Of a stretch of 64,000 nucleotides of DNA, positions 10,268 to 22,143 are shown piece by piece. Under the pieces are notes generated by a model, which was not told where the DNA came from, searched no databases, and saw only the letters and a program-made list of their open reading frames with translations. Location: contig NC_083710.1 in the NCBI RefSeq assembly GCF_033118175.1, forward strand, positions 44,485,501 to 44,549,500, given 5' to 3'. How positions within the stretch are numbered: the stretch's first letter is position 1; each line of letters starts with the position of its first letter. Position numbers and translations under genes: made by a program. Source of the DNA: Dama dama. Lineage: Eukaryota; Chordata; Mammalia; Artiodactyla; Cervidae.

Positions 10268-13022
10268 ATAGGTGCATGGGTTTATTTCTGAGCTTTCTAT
10301 CTTGTTCCAGTGGTCTATGTTTCTGTTTTTTTTTGACAGTACCATACTGTCTTGAGGACTGTAGCTTTGTAGTGTAATCTGAACTCAGGAAGGTTGATTC
10401 CTACAGTTTCATTCTTCTTTCTCAAGACTGCTTTGGCTATTAGGGTCTTTTGTGTTTCCATATGAATTGTGAAATAATTTTTTTTCTCTTTCTGTGAAAA
10501 GTGCCATTGATAACTTGACGGGGATCACATTGAGTCTGTAGATTGCATTTGGTAGTGTAGTCATTTTCACAGTATTGAGTCTTCCTACCCAGGAACATGG
10601 AATATCTCTCCGTCTATTTATGTCACCTTTGATTTCTTTCATTAGTGTCTTACAATTTTCTGTCTGCAATTCTTTTGTCTCCCTAGGTAAGTTTATTCCT
10701 ACATATTTAATTCTTTTTGTTGCAATGGTGAACGGGATTGATTCCTTTATTTCTTTTTGGGATTTCTCATTGTTAGTGTATAGAAATGCAAGTGATTTCT
10801 GTGTGTTGATTTTGTATCCTGCAATTTTGCTAAATTCACTGATTAGCTCTAGTAATTTTCTGATACTATCTTTAGGTTTCCTGTGTATAGTATCATTTCA
10901 TCTGCAAACAGTGAGAGCTTTATGCCTTCTTTTCCAGTCTGGATTCCTGTTATTTATCTTTTCTTCTCTTATTACTGTAGCTAAGACTTCCAGAACTATG
11001 TTGAATAACAGAGGGGAAAATGGGCACCCTTGTCTTGTTCCTGATCTTAAGGGGAATGCTTTCAGGTTTTCACCAGTGAGAATAATGTTTGCTGTAATAT
11101 TATCATATATGGCCTTTACTATGTTGAGGTAGATTCCTTCCATTTCCGTTTTTTGAAGAGTTTACATCATAAATGGGTGCTGAATGTTGTCAAAGGCTTT
11201 TTCTCCATCTATTGAGATTATCATATATATATATTTTGTCTTCCAGTTCCTAATATGGTGTATCACGTTGATTGATTTGCATTATTGAAGAATCCTTGCA
11301 TTCCTGAGGTAAAAAATGAACTAGATCATGGTGCATGAGCTTTTTGATATGTTGCTGAATTTTGTTTGCTAAAATTTCGTTGTGAATTTTTACATCTATG
11401 TTCATCAGTGATATTGGCCTGTAGTTTTTATTTTTTGTGTTGTCTTTGTCTGGTTTTGGTACAAGGGTAATGGTAGCCTTTTGAAAGAGTATTAGAAGGA
11501 TAGGCATTAGCTCTTCTCTAAATGTATGATATAATTTTATTATGAAGCTGTCTTGCCCTGGGCTTTTTTTTTTTTTTTTTTGGTGGGGGGGGGGGATTTT
11601 TTATCACAGCTTCAATTTCAGTGCTTCTGATTGGTTGTTTATAATTTCTATTTCTTCCTGGTTCAGTCTTGGAAGACTGAAATTTTCTAAGAATCTGTGC
11701 ATTTCTTCTAGGCTATCTTTTATATTGCCATATGGTTGTTCATAATAGTCTCTTATAATCCTTTGTATCTCTGCATTGTCTGTTTTAACCTTTCCTTTTT
11801 CATTTCTAATTTTGTTGATTTGATTCTTCTCTCTCTTTTCTTGATGAGTCTGGCTAAAGGTTTGTCAATTTTGTTTATCTTCTCAAAGAATCAGCTTTTA
11901 GTTTTATTAACTGTTACTATTGTTTCTCTCATTTCTTTTTCAGTTATTTCTGCTCATATCTTTATGATTTCTTTCCTTCTACTAATTTTGGGATCTTTTT
12001 GTTCTTCTTTTTCCAATTGTCTTAGGTATAAAGTTAGGTTGTCTAGTCGATGTTTTTCTTGTTCCTTGAGGTAGGATTGTATTGCTATAAACTGCTTTTG
12101 CTGCATCTCATATGTTTTGAGTTGTCGTGTTTTCACTGTCATTTGTTTCTAGAAATTTTTTTATTTCCATTTTGATTTCTTCAGTAACCATTTGGTTATT
12201 TAGAAACGTGTTGTTTAATCTCTATGTGTTTGTGCTTCTTATTTTTTTCTTTTAATTGGTATCTAGTCTCATAGCATTGTTGTCAGAGAAGATGCTTGAT
12301 ATGATTTCAGTTTTATTAAATTTACTGAGGCTTGATTTGTGGCCCAAGATGTGGTCTCTCCTGGAGAATGTTCCACTGCACTTAAGGAGAAGTTGTATTC
12401 TTCTGCATTTGGATGGAATGTCCTGAAGATATCAGTGAAATCCATCTCATTTAATGTATCATTTAAGACGTGTTTCCTTATTGCTTTTCTGTTTTGATGA
12501 TCTGTCCATTAATGTGAATGAGCTGTTAAAGTATCTTACTATTATTGTGTTACTGTCAATTTCTCCTTTTATGTCTGTTAGTGTTTGTCTTATGTATTTA
12601 TTGAAGTGCTTTTGTGTTGGGTGCATAGATATTTACAATTGTTATGTCTTCTCCTTGGATTGATCCCTTGATCACTATGTAGTGCCCTTCTATATCTCTT
12701 GTAATATTCTTTATTTTAAGGTCTATTTTTTCTGATATGAGAATTGTTACTTCACCTTTCTTTTGCTTCCCATTTTCATGGAATATATTTTTCCATTCTC
12801 TCACTTTCAGTCTATATGTGTCTTAGGTCTGAAGTGGGTTTCTTGTAGACAGCATATATATGGGTCTTGCTTTTGTATCCATTCAGCCAGTCTGTGTCTT
12901 TTGGTCAGAGCATTTAATCCATTTACATTTAAAGTAATTGTTGAAACATATGTTCTTATTGCCATTTTCTAATTGCTTGGGGTTGATTTTGTAGATCTTT
13001 TTTGCTCTCTTGTATTTCTTGA

Positions 13023-13847
13023 CTATATAAGTCCCTTTAATGTTTGTTGTAAAGCTACTTTGGTGGTACTGAATTCTCTTAAATTTGCTTGTCTGAAAAG
13101 CTTTTTATTTCTCCATCAGTTTTGAATGAGATCCTTGCTGAGTACAGTAATCTTGTTTGTAGATTTTCCCATTTCATTATATCCTGCCATTCCCTTCTGG
13201 CCTGCAGAGCTTTTGCTGAAAGATCAGCTGTTAAGCTTATGTGGTTTCCCTTGTATGTTACTTGGTCCTTCTCCCTTGCTGCTTTTATTCTTTCTTTGTG
13301 TTTAATCTTTGTTATTTTGATTTTATGTGTCTTGGTGTGTTTCTCCTTGCTTTTATCCTGTATGGGACCCTTTTCACCTTTTCCATATTGTGGAAATTTT
13401 CAACTATAATTTATTCAAACATTTTCTCATACCCTTTCTCTTTATCTTCTTCTGGGACCCCTATAATTTAAATATTGGGGCATTTGATATTGTCCCAGAG
13501 GTCTTTGAGACTATCCTCAGTTCTTTTCATTCTTTTTACTTTATTCTGCTCTTCAGAAGTTATTTCCACCATTTCATCTTCCAGCTCACTGATTTGTTTT
13601 TCTGCTTCACAAATTCTGCTATTGGTTCCTTCTAGAGTATTTTTAATTTCAGTAATTTTGTTGTTTGTCTCTGTAGTTTATTATTTAATTATTCTAGTTC
13701 TTTGTTAATTGATTCTTACATTTTCTCCATTTTGTTTCAAAAAGTTTTTGATCATTTTTTTACCACTATACTGAATTCTTTCTCATCTAGTTTGCCTATT
13801 TCCTCTTCATTTATTTGGACTTCTGTGTTTCTAGTTTGTTCTTTCAT
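13023..13847 (-). pseudogene. L1 ORF1 remnant
   Basis: L1 ORF1p is an RNA-binding trimeric coiled-coil protein that packages L1 RNA. Read on the minus strand, the region holds the RRM/C-terminal-type sequence and ends in QTLKGLI plus stop at 13023, 58 bp before the ORF2 start, the normal spacing. The start is uncertain: an ATG at 13847 opens MKEQTRNTEV, but upstream ATGs are out of frame. Several frame changes and stops are present. The long plus-strand frames over this stretch are shadows. Confidence 0.7.
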
Positions 13848-14448
13848 TTTGTGTAGTATTTCTCTGCATTTTCATTTTTTTTTTTTAAACTTATTGTGTT
13901 TGAGGTCTCCATTTCCCAGGCTTAACAGAAAGTCAAATTCTTTCCTTGAAGAAGGTTGAATTCTTTCTTCCTTTTGGTTTCTGCCCTCCCAAGGTTGGTC
14001 CAGTGGTTTGTGTAAGCTTCATTTACAGTGAGATTTGTGCTGAGTTTTTGTTTGTTTTTCCTTTAACGGGCAATGCTGACTGAGGTGGTAACCCTGTCTG
14101 CTGATTATTGGTTTTGTATTTTTGTTTTGTTTGTTGTTTAGATGAGGCTTCCTGCACAGAGTGCTACTGGTGGTTGGGTGACCCTGGGTCTTATATTCAA
14201 GTGGTTTTCTTTGTGTGAGTTCTCACTCTTTGATACTCCCTAATGTTAGTTCTCTGGTAGTCTAGAGTCTTGGAGTCAGTGTTTCCACTCCAAAGGCTCA
14301 GGTCTTAATCTCTGCTCAGGGATGAGGAGTTCACAATTGGCTTGTTATGGCATTAAATGAGATTAAAAGAAATATCTGAAAACCAGAAACCAAAGATGAC
14401 CCCCAGACGAATGGCAATTACAAAATCAGGCAAATAATAATTAAAATA

Positions 14449-15430
14449 ATGGAATACACACATTTACATATATACTCATGAGCAAAGTCAAAACAGTCCA
14501 ACAAAAATAAAGTAGATTGACCTGGTAAACAAAGGAAATCAAAATTTATATTTACCAGTTAAGAACAAAACTAACCAAAGCACAAACTGGAAAACAGAAC
14601 TAAAGCATGGTGTCAAGTGGGGAATAAATTAATGAAAAGAAAAAATAATAAATATGTTGAGAGGAAAAGTAAGAAAGGAAAGATAGAAAGAATAGATATG
14701 CAAACTTACATAGAGGTAGATGAAGAAGATTTATATACATTAAAGATTAACTGCAAGGGGAAAAGAACAGTAGGAAAGGCAAAAAAAGGAATAAATGTAA
14801 AAAATAGGTTCACAATATTAAAATTATAAGAAATAGAAAAGAAAAAAACGGAAGAAGAAAGGAAAAAGGGGAAAAAATATAAAAAAAAGGAAAACTTCAC
14901 AGAACTGCAAAAGCTCAATGTAGAGGCAGAGGTTTATAGCAACAATAAAAATTGTGATTGAATATACACATATACATATGCACCCATAAGCAAAATCAAA
15001 ACAGCCCAACAAAAATAAAGTACAATAGATTGATTCAGCAAACAAAGGAAACCAAATATTATATCTACCAGAACAAAACTAACTAAAGCACAAACTGGAA
15101 ATCAAAACTAAAGCAAGCTGCCAATTGGGGAATAAAGCAATGAAAATAAAACTAACAAATATATTGAGAGGACAAGAGAGAAAGAAAGGATAGAATACAT
15201 ATGCAAAGTTAAATAGAGGTAGATAAAGAAGATTTATTTACATTAATGATTAACAGCAAGGGAAAAAGAACAGTAGGAGAAACAAAAGAAGGAAAAAATG
15301 TAGAAAAAATAATAATAAGTTTAAAAAATTAAAATTAAAAAAAAGAGGAAAAAAAAAAAAAAAAACCTCCACAGAACTGCAAAAGCCCAACATAGAGGCA
15401 GAGGTATATAACAACAATAAATAATGTGAC
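14449..15430. repeat. Two-copy tandem repeat (~0.5 kb units) in L1 5'UTR
   Basis: Unit 1 (about 14449-14957) and unit 2 (about 14958-15430) share a series of anchors in the same order: AGCAAARTCAAAACAG (14481 and 14989), the ACAAAACTAAC block, GAGGTAGATRAAGAAGATTTAT, and CACAGAACTGCAAAAGC (14898 and 15370). Spacing falls from 508 to 472 bp across the unit because of indels. Confidence 0.85.
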
Positions 15431-16103
15431 TGAGGGAAACAAACAAAAAAAAAAACTCAAAATTTCAATTGGATTTCATAGTACCAATAAAATCGACAAC
15501 TACAACACAGGGGGGAACAAAAGGAAAAAAAAAGAACCTACAGAACAAGTCAAAACATACGAATAATAAATGTTTTTCTCCAGTCACTGCTGTCAGAGTC
15601 CTTTCCCTCACTGGGAGTCACAGTCCACCTTACCTCCCTAGGATGCCGTCTCTGGACCTGCTGTTGGGGCAGCTCTGATTCTAATCTGGTCCTACTCCTG
15701 TGTATTCTTGCCTCTGATGTCCACAGCTATCCAAACTAGTGCGTTTTCTGTTATGGGAGCTCTCAATGGCCTTTTATATATTCCATAGACACAAAGTCTG
15801 CCTAGTTGATTGTGTGGATTTAATGTGTAGCTTGTACACCTGTTACGAAGATTTTTGGTCTTCTTCCTTAGCCACACTGCCCCTGGGTTTCAATTGTGGT
15901 TTTATTTCTACCTCTATATGAGGGTTGTCCCCTGGGGTTTGCTCCTGAGGCTGCCCTGGAGGGCTGGGATTTGCCCCTGTGAGGGGCAAGTGTGGACTTG
16001 CTTGGGTCACAGGGGTTCTGGCAGCACCGGGCGCTCAGGGGAATTGGCAGCTTGGGCAGCTGGAAACATAGTTCTCTAAAAGGGTATGGTAACCAGTATT
16101 GGC

Positions 16104-16214
16104 AAATAAGCTCCAGTATTCTTGCCTGGAGACCACCGCCTCCCTGACAGAGAAGCCTGGCAGGCCATAGTCTACAGGGTCTCAAAGAGTTGACGTGACT
16201 AAAGCGACTCTGCG
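16104..16214 (+). mobile_element. Bov-A-like SINE fragment inside L1 5'UTR
   Basis: CTCCAGTATTCTTGCCTGGAG, then GAAGCCTGGCAGGCCATAGT and GGTCTCAAAGAGTTGACG match the Bov-A body in order on the plus strand, opposite to the L1. A poly-T run follows at 16232-16250. I see no clear target duplication. Confidence 0.7.
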
Positions 16215-17269
16215 TGCATAGACTCAAGACATTTTTTTTTTTTTTTTTTTGCCTGTGGCAGCTCTGCCCCAGTGAAAGTTGAGCGTGAAGGTGGTGCAGT
16301 TGCTTGGCTTGTGGGGACCCTGGAGGCGCCTAGTGCGGAGGGACAGAGACTGCCTCCACTGCAGGAGTCATGGCCCTATCAGAGTCTTTTTTCAAGCTTC
16401 TTGTGGCTGGCAATCAGAAGGCCTCTTGGGGCAGTCTCCATAGTTCTGCCCATTGAGGCACTTAGAGGGCTGGCTCCCTTTCCTGGGGTCCTTCTCTGTT
16501 ATTTGGCACGTCAGGCACTTAAAGGGGCACCCTGGGTGGGAGTCCTACTCTGTAGTTCAGAGCATCAGTCACTTAAAGGAGCACCCTTGGTGGGGTCGTA
16601 TTCTGTAGTTTGGTGTGTCAGGTGTTTGATGGGCCATCCTCTCTGTTGTTCAGCGGCCGATGCTGGGGTATCAGGGGAGAGAGGGCATGGTGATGACTCC
16701 ACGCCCTATACGTGACTCAGCAGTATCGCCTTGCTTCCATGACTGCCTGGCTTTCCTCCACTGGCATTTCCCACCACGATCTCCTCCCTCACAGCCCCTT
16801 GATCTGTCTCCCCAGGGTCAACAGCAGCCATCACCCTGGAATTGCTCTACAATCCCTGAAGTCCAGTTCCCAGCCGCTGTGCCTTCCAGGGGACCAGGGT
16901 TCCTGTCTGGCGTAGTATGGCTGCAGCAAAGACTGTGATTCTCACTCCATTTAGGCTGCCACAGACCAGCTGTTTCACTCTCAGCCTTGAATGTTTCTCC
17001 TCTGACTCAGACAATTGCCCCTATGTGGGGATCGGACCCCTGCTTCAGTTTTCCCACCTGCTGAGGGCAGGTTCAGCCCTACTAACACCCCTGTTTTTCC
17101 CCTTAGTTCCTTTGTGCTACCAAGGTTTGTGTGGCTCTCTGTATTCTTTTACACTTGTAAGGTACCCCTGTCTGCTCTCAGCTGGGGTTCTGCATGCACT
17201 TCTGTGTCTGAGGGTGTATTCCTGATGTATCTGTGGAGAGAGATGTACTCCACATACCCTGACTCCCTA

Positions 17270-17277
17270 GCCATCTT
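17270..17277 (-). promoter_or_regulatory. YY1-like site at the L1 5' end
   Basis: On the minus strand AAGATGGC begins 10 bases into the element. Human L1 has a YY1 site (CAAGATGGC) at almost the same place, where it sets the correct transcription start. Function here is inferred from position and sequence only. Confidence 0.55.
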
Positions 17278-17306
17278 GTTTCCTCCTGTATTTTTCAATT
17301 GTTTAA

Positions 17307-19099
17307 AACCTTGTGAACACTACAAATGAATGTCTCTTTATAAAAGAGGGCTTGACCTTTGAGAAATTGTCCATGGTTTGGATGAGGCTATGTAGGTGAT
17401 CTCTGAAGATGAACCTCTGAAAGAACATTTGGACAAGTTTGCAAAGTAGAGGAGATATAATTGCTTGTGGAATCATGATCTAAAGGGGAAAAAAAAATAG
17501 TTTACTGGTTATTTTAAGTCACCTGTCTTGTTGACACTATGCAACCTAGTTTTTAGAAGGAAAAAGAAAAAAACAAAAAACATGAAAACTTGATACTTGA
17601 AAATATTAGTTTCACATCCATAATCTCTCTCCACCATCTTTCTAGGAGCCCTATCACCCTTAACTCTTGTCACTGCACCCTCAACAGAACACAGCAGGAC
17701 TCAGAATCTCAGATCTCATAAAGGAGATAATTTGGGGAGGATTACTCATAAAACCATCACATATTTTCCCTCTATTACTGAACTCACTGCCTTGCTTGTT
17801 TATCACCAACAAGGGAAAGAAAGAAATGTTGAGAATGTGGCAAAAGAAGGACCTAATAACATTTGCTAACTGTATTAAGACTGTGTTTATATATTGTACA
17901 GTGTAGGAATTAAAGCTACTCATTAATCTTTTGACATGACTTTTCATATAGCATTCTCTATATTAGAAAAGTAAATATGATATTGGACAAAGAAAAAAAA
18001 ATCCTAGATAGTCAAAACTGCCAAGTGAATCTGAGCAGTCAAAAACTATATTCTGGGATGGTTATTAAAATTAAATATTTTTTCCATGGGATATGCCTTC
18101 TGTTTAAGATAGTTACAATTTTGAGTTACATGTAAGAATGCATATTGATATAGCTGTATTATACAAATATAACATTTGATTTTATATTTTAAATTATGTC
18201 ATTTCTTTATTTGTATATATGCTATGTTTTAGCCCATGAAAAATTTCACATAGAATTAAACTTGAACGTACCAATAAAGGTTAAAAGTAAATGAAGGTTT
18301 CTGTAAAAGTCTATCTTTGATGAACAGTGTACAAATTATTCCATGATATTTAATTAAGTCTAAGCACCAGAAATGTTCTGAGATGTTAATGAGCCTGAGT
18401 TATCTTATCTTTTATGTTGACCTTCAGGTGAGACTTTGTTTTTTTATTTGGAATGCCATGATGAATGCTGATATGTGAAGACATTCATTTTTTAATAAAA
18501 TATGTCAAGATGTATTCTATTCATTTTGTCTTTTCTCATTTTAGAAATGATCTATTACTTATACTCTAAGGACACAATATATCATATTCCTCAATATAGC
18601 ATTCCTTATGGCTTACTACTGGGTTAATTTTGGATTAAAAATATGGAGTATCAATTTAAATTTGAATGATAATAGATTTGTAAATGATAGCTCAGTATTA
18701 TCAAACAATATAATATTTGGTATAAAACTGATATCAGACAAGTGCTTTTAGAGAATACATGAGATTATCAATCAGAGTTATTTTGTTTCATTTAGAAAAA
18801 TATTTTGATTATCTTAGAAATATTTTAACATACAAGTATGTTTTATTAATTTTAATTTTTAATGAAGCTTCTGTAAGTCTAGTCAATTTTTTTCAATATC
18901 AAATTTATATGCTCAATATTGTTCAGGCATTTTTTTGATCAAATTGAGAATTTGTTTCAGCCTTTTGTGGTAAAATTGAGATTGGTTTGTACTATTTAAC
19001 CTCTATATGACTGCTTCCTTGAAGGAAGGTAGTGTGTAAGACACTGATTTTTCTAAATGTTTAGAATTGACATTAGTAGGAAAATAGAATATTTTATTA
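17307..19099. other. Unique AT-rich DNA
   Basis: No repeat family or exon is recognisable. The short ORFs here (for example 17667-17906) have no identifiable domain. Confidence 0.45.
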
Positions 19100-19224
19100 T
19101 ACATAATTCTTTTTGGCCATGCTGTTCAGCACACAGTATCTTAATTGCCTGAGCAGGGTTCAAACCCTTGTCTCTTCCTGTGGAAGCAAAGAGTCTTACC
19201 CACTGAACAGCCAAAGGAGTCCCA
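19100..19224 (-). mobile_element. CHR-type tRNA SINE, degraded
   Basis: On the minus strand the order is: GACTCCTTTGGCTGTTCAGTGG head, GGTTTGAACCC B-box, GCCAAAAAG end. This is the same family as 5669-5842 but more diverged. Ends are approximate. Confidence 0.7.
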
Positions 19225-21030
19225 TGCAGAATATTTCAAAAGTCAGAAATATAAAATCTTTGATCTTTCAGAGCACAACAGCTTAGTTTTATAGAAAACT
19301 GAGATTCACACATGTAATGATTAACCCAGTGTCAATCACCTAGCAGGGGTTCAATAAATACAAGTTATTAACTGGTGGTTATTTGCTGTCCTTAACTGTT
19401 AATTTTCATAAGTTAAAATCATATGTAAAACACTGTGTTAGGAATTCCTGGTGCTGCACATATATCAAGATAATATGTACTCATCACAAAGAAAACAGTT
19501 TTCTATATATTTAGTGTTATATCTATATAAATATTGGATTTTCTCTAAACTTACTGTGATTATCATTGATGATGTGTATAAGTCAAATAATTATGCTTTA
19601 GAACCTAAACTTATACAGTGCTATGTCACTTACATCTCACTAAACCTGGAAACAAAGGAAATACACACAGGGATTGTCTCTTCCTTGATACTGAAACAAA
19701 AATAGCTGTTTAATAAAATTTGATGAGTTATGTGAAAATTTTTAATGTCATATGAAGAGACCAAAAATGTGAGAAAAATATTTCAAGGCCTCTTGTCTTA
19801 ATGATACACACATTATTTATTTTTATGCACTCTATGCCTACTTTATATGCACTATAGTTCTAGATTCTAGATACTGTTCATTATATGAAGCTTATGTCCT
19901 ATAAACAATATAATTAAATAATAAGTAACTTGAGCCCTATTTGCATTTTACTGTCTCCTTTTCTCTCACACAGTTTTTCTCCTTGTTCCTTCTTTTCCCT
20001 TTCTTCATTGTTTTTCTCCTTAGTGCTATAATGTATTCTCATTACTTCAACATAAGAAAGAAATGTTTGTCTTTCACCACCAGAAAGAGTAGAAATCAAT
20101 AATTGTAGGAATTGAAAATACAAACTGTGTTGCACTAGGAAATATTTCAAATGCTCTTGGGAGTACTCCTCTTTTAACAATTGAAATCACTTTCTATATA
20201 TAATACAATTAGTTCTTATTATTAATGTTCAACTAGAAAAGTAGTCTGGGAAACACTATCAATGTTCTAGCATCTAAGTATTGTGCTTTATGTATGTGAT
20301 TTGGTCAATGTCATGTATGTATACCACAGTAACAAATTCATCTCTCTTACAAGTCCTTTATGTGTCTATTTTCCCGTTATCAACATAGTACCATTTTTCT
20401 AAGCATGACCGCATACAGGAGAGTCAGAAATAAAAGAACATTTTACTTTGATTTGTTTAATTGCTGTTACTTTGGGTGATATTGTGAGATATATTTCTCC
20501 CTTTTTTCTATGGTTATATTATATAATCTGATGAAAAGCTATGCATCTCCAGGCAGCTATAATTACCAATTATGGGAATGTTAATTGCAATCACAAGAAA
20601 AATCACAGTAATGTATGAATATTTTATTTTCTCTTTCAGATATTGACAATTAACCAAAAAGATAAAAGTGAACTGTATCTGTCTTAAAAAAAAAAAAAAA
20701 AAACTCAAATCTGTGATAATATAACTTGATTTATATTATTTATTTTCTTTATTGTAGTTTCAGTAAGCAATTATGTCATTAAAATATAAATATATTAAAG
20801 TAAATGCATTCAATAACACAAATAGTATTATCTTTTAACCTCCTAATTCTATAACTCAGTGGGCAACAACACTGGGTTGTTGGAACTAAGAGATCTATTA
20901 GTTCCTGTTGAATATAGAATTTTAGAGAAATCCAAATTTGGTCTCATAGATCTCAAGCTTCCTTACAATCTATCTTTTCTACTGCCACTTGCTTTGCTGT
21001 TTTGGTTAGATGGTTGTCAGTATTTTTAAA
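19225..21030. other. Unique AT-rich DNA
   Basis: There is a weak resemblance to a MIR or L2 3' end at 19275-19380 (GGTTCAATAAATACAAG), not strong enough to call. A 17-A run lies near 20686-20702. No gene is seen. Confidence 0.4.
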
Positions 21031-21031
21031 A

Positions 21032-21064
21032 CAAAAAAAAAAAAAAAAAAGAGAGAGAGAGAAG
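21032..21064. repeat. Poly-A/(GA)n simple repeat
   Basis: An 18-A stretch is followed by five or six GA units. It could be the remnant of a retroposon tail, but no element body was recognised upstream. Confidence 0.8.
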
Positions 21065-21194
21065 CAAAAATAAATAGCCTACTAACTTTGGTTTAAAAAA
21101 TATGCCTTGAGAGAACACAATAAAATATTATTTAGTATACTGTCCTAAAAATACACTAGTTAACTACAAAAAGCACACACATAAACATTCGGCA

Positions 21195-21791
21195 TTGACT
21201 TTAAACCACTCAGTGTTTCAAAGGCAGCCAGTTGGTTGTTTACGTAAAAGATGCTCAACATCATTCATCATCAGAGAAATGCAAATCAAAACCACAGTGA
21301 GGTACCATTACACGCCAGTCAGGATGGCTGCTATCCAAAAGTCTACAAGCAATAAATGCTGGAGAGGGTGTGGAGAAAAGGGAACCCTCTTACACTGTTG
21401 GTGGGAATGCAAACTAGTACAGCCGCTATGGAGAACAGTGTGGCGATTTCTTAAAAAACTGGAAATAGAACTGCCATTTGACCCAGCAATCCCACTCCTG
21501 GGCATACACACCGAGGAAACCAGATCTGAAAGAGACACGTGCACCCCAATGTTCATCACAGCACTGTTTATAATAGTCAGGACATGGAAGCAACCTAGAT
21601 GCCCATCAGCAGACAAATGGATAAGGAAGCTTTGGTACATATACACCATGAACTATTACTCAGCCGTTAAAAAGAATTTATTTGAATCAGTTCTAATGAG
21701 ATGGGTGAAGCTGGAGCCCATTATACAGAGTGAAGTAAGCCAGAAAGATAAAGACCATTACAGTATACTAACACATATATATGGAATTTAG
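21195..21791 (+). pseudogene. L1 ORF2 C-terminal frame fused to upstream host codons
   Basis: This is a 198-codon open frame. The first 17 or so codons come from unique host DNA; from about residue 18 it is the L1 ORF2 C-terminus with the cysteine-rich CWRGCGEKGTLLHCWWEC segment and terminal HIYGI. The fusion is accidental: no promoter, Kozak context or splice evidence is seen. It has no enzymatic domains. Confidence 0.75.
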
Positions 21792-22143
21792 AAAGATGGT
21801 AATGATAACCCTACATTCAAAACAGAAAAAGAGACACAGATGTACAGAACAGACTTTTGGACTCTGTGGGAGAAGGCAAGGGTGGGATGTTTCAAGAGAA
21901 CAGCATCGAAACATGTATATTATCTAGGGTGAAACAGATCACCAGCCCAGGTTGGATGCATGAGACAAGTGCTCAGGCCTGGTGCACTGGGAAGACCCAG
22001 AGGGATCGGGTAGAGAGGGAAGTGGGAGGGGGGAACGGGATGGGGAATACATGTAAATCCATGGCTGATTCATGTCAATGTATGGCAAAAACCACTACAA
22101 TATTGTAATTAGCCTCCAACTAATAAAAATAAATGGAAAAAAA
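21247..22143 (+). mobile_element. 5'-truncated L1
   Basis: The end of ORF2, the full 3'UTR (GGGAGG-rich block near 22020) and an A-rich tail are present, closely similar to 2083-3029. The left boundary is abrupt, just before the codons for KRCSTSFIIREMQ. I could not identify a convincing target duplication; GTTTACGTAAAA / GTTTTCATAAAA is only a weak candidate. Confidence 0.88.

Larger units (their letters stand above)
7178..12965 (-). pseudogene. L1 ORF2 (endonuclease/RT), split by BovB
   Basis: ORF2p is the L1 endonuclease-reverse transcriptase. The start codon lies at 12965, next to the conserved N-terminus, and the stop at 7178 follows the terminal YGI. With the BovB removed the span is about 3.77 kb, close to the normal size of roughly 1,260 codons. 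Open pieces on the minus strand include 12598-12804 (endonuclease, NIYAPN), 11954-12142, 11250-11507 (RT, DKDNTKNKNYRPISLM) and 10898-11143 (RT, GTRQGCPFSPLLFNIV). The motif C box reads FADE, not FADD (codons at 10897-10902), so the second catalytic Asp is Glu. Motif A keeps its Asp. The BovB insertion and frameshifts abolish function. Confidence 0.85.
6829..17286 (-). mobile_element. Full-length L1 with nested BovB
   Basis: In element order (right to left) it holds a 5'UTR of about 3.4 kb (17286-13848), an ORF1 remnant (13847-13023), ORF2 (12965-7178) and a 3'UTR with an A-rich end (7177-6829). A degenerate repeat of about 20 bp lies at 6809-6828 and 17287-17306. Without the inserted BovB (8263-10279 including one duplication) the L1 is about 8.4 kb, long for the family because of 5'UTR tandem repeats and a Bov-A fragment. 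The 5' end begins GGAGGAAACAAGATGGC, like other mammalian L1 promoters. It is dead: ORF1 and ORF2 carry stops and frameshifts, and ORF2 is split by BovB. Confidence 0.82.
13848..17286 (-). promoter_or_regulatory. L1 5'UTR with internal promoter region
   Basis: The outer half (about 15560-17286) is GC-richer than its surroundings and contains CpGs. The inner half is A-rich on the plus strand and contains a two-copy tandem repeat. It should act as the Pol II internal promoter of the L1, reading leftwards. No open coding sequence is credible here; the frames at 16272-16715 and 17015-17329 are chance ORFs in GC-rich UTR. Confidence 0.65.

Noticed and set aside
13089..13959. Several plus-strand membrane-like frames
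   Set aside because: They are shadows of the minus-strand L1 ORF1 and 5'UTR; T-rich antisense gives Phe/Leu/Ser-rich translations.
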